Source of the DNA: Drosophila persimilis | Taxonomy: Eukaryota > Arthropoda > Insecta > Diptera > Drosophilidae | NCBI RefSeq assembly: GCF_003286085.1 | Contig: NW_020825312.1 | Coordinates: 5,022,001-5,086,000, forward strand | Reading direction: 5' to 3' | DNA: 64,000 nucleotides | In this document: piece by piece, positions 41,258 to 50,112 of the stretch | How positions within the stretch are numbered: position 1 is the first letter of the stretch | Layout: every line of letters starts with the position of its first letter | Notes under the pieces: model-generated | What the model was told of the DNA's origin: nothing | The model's input: only the letters and a program-made list of their open reading frames with translations | Database searches by the model: none | Position numbers and translations under genes: made by a program

Positions 41258-41518
41258 GAACCCATCTGGACTATGAGTTACCCTCAACTCATTAAGCTCA
41301 TAAAATAAAATCTACTCAAACACACATTTGTTTTACTTATACTGATTTCATTTGATCAGTTGATAATATCCGTATACCTATAGTACATTTAAAATCTCTT
41401 ATATTACTTAACCCCATATGATCTAAGTGCATCTTTGTTCTAGAATATAGAATATATATTCTTTATTGGAAGGGCAATGGTTTCTTTTACATTTTACACA
41501 AAATCTACGTAAGCTTAT

Positions 41519-41557
41519 ATACCCTTTGCACTGTCCTCGTACGGGTACGGGGTATTA
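41519..41557. mobile_element. Probable DINE-1/INE-1 terminal hairpin remnant
   Basis: TATACCCTTT, CCTCGTACGGGTACGG and GGGTATTA follow one another within 39 bp. They resemble the end hairpin of INE-1 in D. melanogaster (TATACCC..., a TACGAGTAA-like centre, GGGTATA). No body of the element is evident beside it, so it is probably a decayed end. Confidence 0.35.
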
Positions 41558-41786
41558 GAAAACCGAAAAAAACCAACTGTTGCGGCAGCTTTTGCTCTCA
41601 TAAATCAAGAAAAATCAGTAATTTTTTGTTGTCTGCAAATATGTGTGTGTGTGGCTGATCGCTTATATCAAACTGACATTGGCTGAATTAACAATTGATT
41701 TCAATAATTTTTTATGATTATTGCATTTTTTCTCGGGCTTCGATGCGAGCAAAGTAGAGCCGATCGCGCAATTCAGCAAACTCATT

Positions 41787-41812
41787 CGCTCTCTCTCTTT
41801 GCTGAGAGAGCG
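41787..41812. promoter_or_regulatory. GAGA/CTCT palindrome upstream of Tollo
   Basis: CGCTCTCTC (41787-41795) and its exact inverse GAGAGAGCG (41804-41812) flank an 8-base loop. This puts GAGA-factor-type motifs in both orientations about 1.7 kb upstream of the Tollo ATG, in a locally GC-richer patch. It could be part of an enhancer, promoter or insulator. Function is inferred only. Confidence 0.25.
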
Positions 41813-42049
41813 CGAGCACGCAAGCACTCAATGAGCACGCACACAGCAGCAGCGGAGCATCGAGAGAATCGAAGCGAGGCAAGAACTAGAGCGAGCGATG
41901 GGTGCATCGGCAGCGGCGGGGAGCGGGTAAACAAACAAAACTATGCAATGCAAACGCAACGCATAATGGCACAGTGGGATGAATGCCATCGAATGGTGTG
42001 CGGTGTGGCAAGGTGTCCTACTGTGTGTGGCAAGGCAGGGTTTGCATAA

Positions 42050-42297
42050 ACAACTGGCCAGATGGAAAGCGGCGGGAAAGAGGAAGTGAGATCAATAGAT
42101 GGGCAGGTGAACTTTGCTTGGAGAGACAGAAGGTCACATCAAGTAGATCTAATTTTTCAACAAATAACATTAAACAGCGATGGGCAAGAGAGCTGAAAGA
42201 TACAGAAGACAAAGATAATTTTGTGAATATGAAAAAACTGTTTGATGAATATCTAAAAGAAGTATGGCCACACAAGTATATAAAGGAAAGCAGATAA
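42050..42297 (+). pseudogene. Protein-like ORF tail, possibly a coding relic
   Basis: An open frame (ATG at 41983, stop TAA 42295-42297) ends in a charged, non-repetitive stretch including IKQRWARELKDTED and KKLFDEYLKEVWPHKY. This composition is unlike the simple-repeat shadows elsewhere in the window. It sits about 1.25 kb upstream of Tollo on the same strand. I do not recognise the family. The N-terminal part does not look like protein. It could be a fragment of a transposon or retrocopy, a terminal exon, or chance. Confidence 0.25.
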
Positions 42298-42779
42298 AAT
42301 CGCGTCAAGATAAATATAAATATTTTCTATACAAATTATTAAAATTTAATTAGAACTTAGTTTACTTTTTGAATAAAAAAGTCTTGTTATTTTACTTTTA
42401 GGCGATTTGACAGAATATCTGATTTGGGTTCTTATTTAAATTTTGATTCTGTAACTTCTCAGTAAGGGGAAATTCATGTATATTTAAATTCTTAAGAATT
42501 TTTCAGTTGTATGTTTATGTTACATACTCAAACTTTCCATATATATTTCATATTTGAATGTAACTATGTATGTATGCATGTATTTTTGTGTGTAAGGAAC
42601 ATATTGCTAATTCGATTATCCTTAAAATTTGCTGTAACCTTGACATTTGTTGAAAATATTCTCTCACTTGCCACCTTACCAATGTCTGTGCCCCACTGTG
42701 CAGCTCAGTGTGTCTCCCCCTGCTGACGGTTTCGTTGAGCGTCAAAGCAGGCAAACAATTCCAAAGATACATTGACACT

Positions 42780-43120
42780 CGTCACACCGGTTTTACGAGT
42801 TTCTCCCGGCTGAATTGAGTTACTTTTCATATTCAGCAGTGGAAATAGAGAGAGAGGGAGAGAGAGACTGTGCTCACGGCGAGAAACACTCTCCCAGAGA
42901 TATCAATTCTCACTCATCCGCCAGATACGAAAATACTCGTACCTTGCAGTCTTCTGGTTTACTGATTACTCTCTCTGCCGTCTGCCGCCTGCCGCCTGCC
43001 GTCTGAAGTGCTGATGTGCTCGCTGGCCGCTCCGAGAGCGATCAATTGAAAAACTGACTTCGAGCCGAGCGGACGCGCGTTGTCGGAGTAGAAGAGATCG
43101 AAAGAAGAAGCAGCCGCGGC
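42780..43120 (+). promoter_or_regulatory. Candidate Tollo promoter region, GAGA-rich
   Basis: The stretch holds a GAGAG-type tract (about 42848-42868), CTCTCTC motifs, a TACTCGTA 8-mer (42934-42941) and CAGT initiator-like motifs near 42946. GAGA tracts bind Trl/GAF and are common at paused developmental promoters in Drosophila. No clear TATA, initiator and DPE set is visible, so the call rests on position and GAGA content only. Confidence 0.25.
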
Positions 43121-43544
43121 ATGAACCAGAATCGAGTGCTTGAAAGTTTTTTTTTTGAATGAAATTTATCAAACCTAGACGCTCTATCGCCCCCCACTTG
43201 GATTACGGTCAACGCGAGAGCAACAACGAAAAATAGAAAGAAATCAAATGAAAAAATAGAAAAAGGCGAGAAACATAAGAAAATTAAATTAGATAAATCG
43301 CCGAGGAAAATTCTGATGTGTTGATGTGAGTGCTGTGCTCGGCCCTCGGAGGCGATTGTGCAAAGATCTATATAAAAATAGAGAAAAGGCAACTTGAAAA
43401 ATCCCATACAAAATGGGCCACAAATAATCGGGAACCCAAAGACCAAAACACCAAAATCCCCCCACATAACCAGATAATCAACATCCCAGGTTGAGTCCTT
43501 GAGTCGAAGGGACCCACTACCATCCATCCATCCATTCTCACACA
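43121..43544 (+). other. Tollo 5' leader with short upstream ORFs
   Basis: This stretch lies directly upstream of the Tollo ATG and holds no splice sites I would trust. If transcribed as leader, it carries six short ORFs: 43121-43162 (13 codons), 43159-43236 (25 codons, overlapping the first stop), 43248-43259, 43316-43324, 43324-43329 and 43413-43427. All end before the Tollo start, and none looks like a functional peptide. The transcription start is not visible. A TATA-like TATATAAA at 43369-43376 would give a much shorter leader. Confidence 0.4.
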
Positions 43545-46500
43545 ATGCTGGCCTCCAGCCACATGCTCTACGTCCTCATCGCCAGCTGCGTGATGCCCAT
43601 CTTTGGGGCCGCTCTGAGCAAGACGGTTCTGTACCAGGCCCCGGACGAGTGCCGCTGGTCCGGCGGCGGAGAGCACGACATCACCCTGGTGTGCCACCTC
43701 CGGACGATCAACTCGGAGCTGGAGAACACCAACTTCAGCGTGATCCAGCCCCACAACACGGTGCGTTTGCGGTTGGAGTGCAACGATGCCCTGTTCTTCC
43801 AGAGCAGCCTCAGTCCGGACAGCTTTCGGTCGCTGGTGGAGCTCAGGGACCTCACCATTGAGTACTGCAAGCTGGGCAACCTGACCGACGGCTCCTTCCG
43901 GGGTCTGCACGAGCTGCGCAACCTCACAATCCGCACGCACAATGGGGACTGGTCCACCATGTCCCTGGAGATGGCATCCAACAGCTTCGTGGACTTCAGA
44001 CAGCTGGAGAGGCTGGACCTGAGTCTGAACAACATCTGGCTGATACCCGACGGCATGGTGTGCCCGCTGAAGTCGCTGCAGCACCTGAACGCCTCCTACA
44101 ACAAGATCCAAGACATCAGCAACTTCTACTTCAGCGCCTCGCTGAGCTCGCGAAAGGCGCGGGTGTGCGGCTCGACGCTGCAGAGCCTCGACCTGAGCGC
44201 CAACAAGATGGTCAGTCTGCCGTCGGCCATGTTGTCGGCCCTGGGCCGGCTGACCCACTTGAACATGGCACGCAACAGCATGAGTTTTCTGGCGGACCGA
44301 GCCTTCGAGGGTCTCGTCTCGCTGCGTGTTGTGGATCTGTCCGCGAATCGACTGACCTCGCTGCCGCCCGAGCTCTTCTCGGAGACCAAGCAGCTGCAGG
44401 AGATCCACCTGAGGAACAATTCGATCAACGTGTTGGCGCCCGGGATCTTTGGGGAGCTGGCCGAGCTGCTGGTCCTCGATTTGGCCAGCAACGAGCTCAA
44501 CTCGCAGTGGATCAACGCGGCCACATTCGTGGGCTTGAAGCGGCTCATGACGCTGGACCTGTCGGCCAACAAGATCAGCCGCCTGGAGTCGCACATCTTC
44601 CGGCCCTTGGCCAGCCTGCAGATCCTCAAGCTGGAGGAGAACTACGTCGATCAGTTGCCGGCGGGCATCTTCGCGGACCTCACCAACCTGCACACACTTA
44701 TCCTGTCCAACAACCGCATCTCGGTTATCGAGCAGCGTACTCTGCAGGGCCTGAACAACCTGCTGGTGCTCTCCCTGGACTACAACCGCATTAATCGGCT
44801 GGACCAGCGATCTTTGATCAACTGTAGCCAGCTGCAGGACCTCCACCTCAATGACAACAAGCTGCAGGCGGTCCCGGAGGCCCTGCTGCATGTGCCGCTG
44901 CTCAAGACCCTCGACGTGGGCGAGAACATGATAAGCCAGATCGAGAACACGAGCATCACCCAGTTGGAGAATCTGTACGGCCTGCGCATGACGGAGAACT
45001 CTCTGACGCACATCCGGCGCGGGGTCTTCGACCGGATGAGCTCTCTGCAGATCCTCAATCTGTCCGGCAACAAACTGAAGACCATCGAGGCGGGCTCGCT
45101 GCAGAGAAACACCCAGCTGCAGGCCATCCGGCTGGACGGCAACCAGCTCAAGTCCATTGCAGGCCTCTTCACCGAGCTGCCCAACCTGGTGTGGCTGAAC
45201 ATCTCGGGGAATCGGCTGGAGAAGTTCGACTACTCGCACATACCCATCGGACTGCAGTGGCTGGACGTGCGGGCCAATAGGATCACGCAGCTGGGCAACT
45301 ACTTCGAGATCGAGAGCGAGCTGAGCCTGAGCACCTTCGACGCCAGCTACAATCTGCTGACGGAGATCACGGCCAGCTCGATCCCCAACAGCGTGGAGGT
45401 GCTCTATCTGAACGACAATCAGATCGGCAAGATCCAGCCCTACACGTTCTTCAAGAAGCCCAATCTCACCCGTGTCGATCTCGTGCGCAACAAGCTGACG
45501 ACACTCGAGCCGAACGCACTGCGGCTCTCGCCGATCGCCGAGGACCGCGAGATACCCGAGTTCTACATCGGCCACAATGCGTACGAGTGCGATTGCAATC
45601 TGGATTGGCTGCAGAAGATCAGTCGCGAGTCACGCACCCAGCCACAGCTCATGGACCTCGACCAGATCTACTGCAAGCTGTCCTATGCGCGCGGCGCCAC
45701 CCATGTCTCCCTCATTGAGGCCAAGTCGAACGACTTCCTATGCAAATACGAGTCGCACTGCTTCGCCCTGTGCCACTGCTGCGACTTCCAGGCCTGCGAC
45801 TGCAAGATGGAGTGCCCCGACCGCTGCTCCTGCTACCACGACCAGTCGTGGACCTCGAACGTGGTCGACTGCAGTCGCGCCTCCTACGAGCACGCGCTGC
45901 CCTCGCACATACCCATGGACGCCACGCAGCTGTACCTGGACGGGAACAACTTCAAGGAGCTGCAGAGCCACGCCTTCATCGGCCGCAAGCGCCTCAAGGT
46001 TCTGCATCTCAACCACTCGCGGATCGAGATCCTGCACAATCGCACATTCTACGGGCTCCTGGAACTGGAGGTTCTGCAGCTGCAGAGCAACCAGCTGAAG
46101 GTGCTCAATGGCAACGAGTTCCAGGGCCTGGACAACCTCCAGGAGCTCTACTTGCAGCACAACGCGATAGCCACCATAGACACGCTCACATTCACGCATC
46201 TGTACCATCTGAAGATCCTGAGGCTGGACCACAATGCCATCGGCTCCTTCGCCGTGTGGAACTTCCTGCCCAGCTACCTCAACGAGCTGCACCTGGCCGG
46301 CAATCACTGGAGCTGCAACTGCGAGTTCATCGACAAGCTGCGGGATTACATAAGCCGGCACGACTACGTTGTGGACCGTCCGAAGCTGCGCTGCGAGTCA
46401 GGGGGGAACAGCTCCCAGCAGATGGCCATATACGCCAGCACGGACTCCGCCCTGCCCGTCGTGCAGTGCAGCCAGACCCTGCCCCTGGGGCTGGACAACA

Positions 46501-47324
46501 GCTACAACTTTGCCGAGCAGGCGGGCGGGGAGGGCGGAGCCCTGTCCGGCAACATGACGTCCACAAAGATGATACTCAACCAGCCGCCCAAGCAGGACTA
46601 CATCCCCATTCTGGTGGCCATTCTCACGGCCTTCATCTTCATCATGATCTGCACCCTGCTGGTGTTCATCTTCCGCCAGGAGATGCGCGTCTGGTGCCAC
46701 TCTCGGTTCGGGGTGCGGCTCTTCTACAACGGCCAGAAGGATGTGGACAAAAACGAGCGCGAGAAGCTCTTCGACGCCTTCATCTCGTACTCCTCCAAGG
46801 ACGAGCTGTTCGTCAACGAGGAGCTGGCCCCAATGCTGGAAATGGGTGAGCACCGCTACAAACTCTGTCTGCACCAGCGGGACTTCCCCGTGGGCGGCTA
46901 CCTGCCCGAAACCATTGTTCAGGCCATCGACAGCAGCCGGCGCACCATCATGGTCGTCAGCGAGAACTTCATCAAGTCTGAGTGGTGCCGCTTCGAGTTC
47001 AAGTCCGCCCATCAGTCGGTTCTGCGAGATCGCCGCCGCCGCCTGATTGTCATTGTGCTTGGGGAGGTGCCCCAAAAGGAGCTGGACCCCGATCTGCGCC
47101 TGTATCTGAAGACCAACACCTATCTGCAGTGGGGCGACAAGCTCTTCTGGCAGAAGCTGCGCTTCGCCCTGCCAGACGTCTCATCCGCCGCACAGCGCTC
47201 CGTCGCAGGACAGTCCTGCCACGTGCCCATCAACCATGCTGCCTACCATCATCACCACCATGTGCACCAGCAGGCCCTTCCGCTGCCCCTGCCCCATCCC
47301 CATCCCCATTCCGGCCACCATCAT

Positions 47325-47357
<33 letters not shown>

Positions 47358-47627
47358 TTTATGCTTCCGCCTCCCCCCCAGCAGCCCGGCAGCTTTCGCC
47401 GCCAGCCGTCGATCCATCAGCAGCAGCAGCAGCAACAGCAACAGCAGCAGCAGCAGCAGCAGCATCAACAGCAGCAGCAGCAGCAGGCAGCCTTGCTGAT
47501 GGGCGGAGTGCAGGTGGGTGGACCTGCCCCACCACAGATGATCCCCCTGGCGGGTGGAATCCAGCAGCAGAGTCTGCCGCTGCCACCAACGCAGCCCACG
47601 CCGGCTTCGCGCAATCTTCACATGTGA
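43545..47627 (+). CDS. Tollo: Tollo (Toll-8), Toll-family transmembrane receptor, single exon
   Basis: The 1,360-residue ORF matches Drosophila Tollo (Toll-8; about 1,346 aa in D. melanogaster) along its whole length and has no intron. Seen in order: a hydrophobic signal peptide (about 1-23); LRRs from about 90 to 660 with many LxxLxLxxN units; a C-terminal cap starting ECDCNLDWL (681); a Cys-rich segment with 10 Cys (739-763); a second LRR block (about 785-905); a second cap with WSCNCEF (from 923); a membrane span (1020-1043); a TIR domain (about 1074-1211) with box 1 FDAFISYSS, box 2 RDFPVGG (BB-loop Pro1115) and box 3 FW (1201-1202); then a His/Gln/Pro-rich tail. The start has A at -3, and the signal peptide begins there. 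In D. melanogaster Tollo acts at the cell surface, with 18w and Toll-6, in planar polarity during axis elongation. It also affects neural glycosylation and airway immune signalling. The tail polyQ is longer than in D. melanogaster. Third positions are GC-rich, unlike the flanks. Confidence 0.97.
47325..47486 (+). repeat. CAG/CAA (polyQ) tracts in the Tollo tail
   Basis: Two in-frame CAG/CAA tracts encode 11 Gln (residues 1261-1271) and 15 Gln, one His and 7 Gln (1292-1314). A short Pro/Arg linker separates them, and a run of five His (1235-1239) plus Pro-His repeats precede them. Such tracts vary in length between Drosophila species. They explain most of the size difference from D. melanogaster Tollo. 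The tracts lie beyond the TIR domain, in the cytoplasm. Confidence 0.9.
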
Positions 47628-50112
47628 GTGGGTGAGAGATGGAGAGAGATAGAGATGAACGGAGAAAAATAGCTGAAATAACTGGAGATGAAGCGAGAGT
47701 TGTGTAGAGAATAGTCCTACTCGAACCACTTCTAACACTGGGCTTAATTTATGTCTTTTTTTTAATGTAATTTCGAGCCACAGAAATCAGGAAAGGTACT
47801 GAAAGATACTCCTTTGAGTTGGAAAAGTGATTGTGGCGAAGCATTAGAATGGCCCCACCTCACAGACAGATCTGTATTAAAACTGGTTAAAATTGTATTG
47901 TGGAGTGGAGTTACAGCAGGTCTGAAATGAAATGGGAATTGCATTCAATATGCAAATGGTAGCGTTTAGCGATAAAAGCCTAGTTACCGGCTGGAATAGA
48001 AAAGTAAGAGAAAATTGAGTGCGGAGAGAGCAGGAGCAGCAGCAAGAGTGCAACAGCAACATGCAACAGCTATAACAACAACAAAAGACAACAGTAAAAT
48101 ACCAAGCCTCTCTGAGGCAGTTCGTCCCCGTCCCCTTTCCCGCCCCCTTTCCCGTACCCAATCCCAGAGCCAATTGTTGTTCTCTGGCCCTGTTCGGTTC
48201 TCGGTTCTTGGTTCTGTGCTGTTTTCTTACGGCCAGCTATTTTCAGTTTCCTGGCTCGTAGCTAGATTCAGAAAATTGATGTTGCATGCAGCACAAGCAC
48301 ACCAGCAAAAACTAGAACCACAACAACAACAACAACAACCAGTCAGTCAGCAGCAGCAGCACCAGTAGGAACAAAAGCAGCCACACAGCTACACAGCCGC
48401 ATAGCCAATACCCAAAAGTATTTCTCTCCGTTTCTGTGTGTTTCCCTTAGCCTTCTCCTTTATTTTGTTCCGTCTTCTCCGTCTTCTACGTTTTCCATTT
48501 TCTCTGTTTGCAACGCTCGCTGCTTAGTTCATCTTAACTGCTGCATTTTGCCATAACAAGCTCAACGTGTGTAGAAAATATCCATGCATCTGTAGTTGCA
48601 CTGCTACGAGGGCCTGTATCTGTATCTGTATCTGTACCTGTCCGTCTCAGAGTCGCACAGTCGCAGAGTCTCAGAGTGTGTAGCGGAGAAAATAGGCAAC
48701 GCAAAACATCAGAGAATTCATGTCTGGCCAAAAGAAATTGTAACAAAAGCAGGGCCAGGGCCAGAGTCAGAGCCAGGGCCAGGGCAGCCAGTTCTCCCAG
48801 ACATCAGACATCAGAGGACACACAGAACAGAAAAGAGCAGAAAAGAACAGACCAGACCAGACCAGACCAGGCCAAGACCGTCTAGAAACAGTTGTTATTC
48901 CTCTCGTAGGTGCCCCGGCAGCTGGCTTGAAATTGGGTTTTTTTTTTGGGCCGCAATTATATGTGCTAATCAATGACAGGGAAAGGAGAGGCAGCAATGC
49001 AACAAATTTCAGTACGTGGGATACAGATAAAGATACACAATTGTTTGGGGATAAGAATCAGAAACATGTGTGGAGAGTAGAAGCGTGTATTCCCTTGGAA
49101 CATTAGAACAGAGCTCTTCCTCCGCCCACTCAATCTCCATCTCCCCTTAAAAGCTCTTCAGGTCACGCAATGTCTAGATTTGATTAGAAATCAAAGAGCA
49201 GTTTTTTCTCCATGCTAGTCAAAGATTTTAAAGAAGAAGCTGTGCGCACTCGTAGTCACAAAGTCGAATCCAAGCTAGAATTTGCTGGAGGAAAACCTCA
49301 ATTTGTGACCTTGCTGGGAGAAGAAGTTGTCCTCCAATCTGTTTCCCAGAAAGAAAGAACGAAAAAAAGAAAGAACCAAAAACCGAGTGGGTGGAGAGAG
49401 ATCAGCACGTGTGCTGTTTTGGCCCCCAAAGTTGTGCCCGAGCCAACATCAGAGATAGCCACGAAGGAGGGAAAAAAGAAGGAAAAAACACTACAGAACC
49501 GAATGGAAGCGATTAAAATCTACCTTGTTTGCCGTTGTTTGTTACGCCTGTTTCCTGTTCACTCTCTCTCCATATCCATCCACCTACAACTATCTCTGAT
49601 TCCACTCCAATTGAAAACTGCATTCCAAAAACAAAAAACAAAAAAACCAGAAAACCAGAAAACTAGTTAACACAGCAGCAGCAACAACAACAACAGTAAC
49701 AACACTCTCTAGAAGGATTCACATTCTGTTAAGAGTTTAAAATCTAAAATTGTACATACTAGACCTTACTTGTTTAATCATTGTGATATTTTTTTTTTTG
49801 TTTTAGCCCTAAGCTCTAATTTATATTATGCGAATACCATTTTCCTACCAATCTACGTTTGTATGTATTGTATGTATATTTAAAGGAAACTTATCCTCAT
49901 TAGATAGTCTAGACCATAAGATGATAACCGAAACGAGAATGAAATGAAAGAGAAATCGAATCCGAATCCATATCTATATCCACCCCGCCTACAAAAAATA
50001 CAGCCATATTAATTCTATTAAATTGAGAAATTATTGTACATATATACAAAATGAGGAATGAAAAATGACAAAAAAAATAAAATAAACGGATTGTATGAAG
50101 AAAACAAATAAA
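47628..50112 (+). other. Tollo 3' untranslated region (probable extent)
   Basis: After the TGA at 47625-47627 no other gene is seen. The sequence grows AT-rich, with short CAG/CAA tracts and a (TGTATC)n run at 48615-48639. I saw no canonical AATAAA before 50076; ATTAAA variants occur earlier, for example near 47875. Two Pumilio-type TGTACATA sites sit at 49751-49758 and 50035-50042, and a TGTGAT K-box-like core lies near 49780. The extent is inferred from the first poly(A) signals. A shorter 3' UTR using an ATTAAA signal is possible. Confidence 0.35.
50076..50112 (+). terminator. Cluster of poly(A) signals, probable Tollo 3' end
   Basis: AATAAA occurs at 50076-50081, 50081-50086 and 50107-50112, in very A-rich sequence about 2.45 kb after the Tollo stop. 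These are the first canonical signals seen downstream of the gene. Long T-rich runs follow near 50256-50295. Confidence 0.4.

Larger units (their letters stand above)
38401..42779. other. Intergenic upstream of Tollo: repeats and weak ORFs
   Basis: Contents: Helitron-end-like ATACCCTGTACTC near 38430 and TATACCCTTGTACT near 38639, GGACC units near 39388-39404, (CA)n at 40126-40150, (CT)n at 40382-40409, GACAGG at 40688-40730, ATCCC near 40846-40868, two weak ORFs (40916-41257 and 41983-42297), a Helitron-end remnant at 41519-41557 and the GAGA palindrome. DNA from 42300 to 42670 is AT-rich. As the nearest upstream sequence to Tollo, it is a likely place for enhancers. Confidence 0.55.

Noticed and set aside
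43368-45575. 735-codon open frame on the minus strand across Tollo
   Set aside because: It lies antisense to the confirmed LRR coding region, is rich in Val, Gln, Leu and His as an antisense reading of LRR codons, and has no domain. Strong codon bias of the sense gene explains the lack of stops.
44060-46849. 244- and 369-codon plus-strand frames inside Tollo
   Set aside because: They are shifted-frame readings of the Tollo CDS with Arg/Ala/Pro/Gln-rich composition and no domains.
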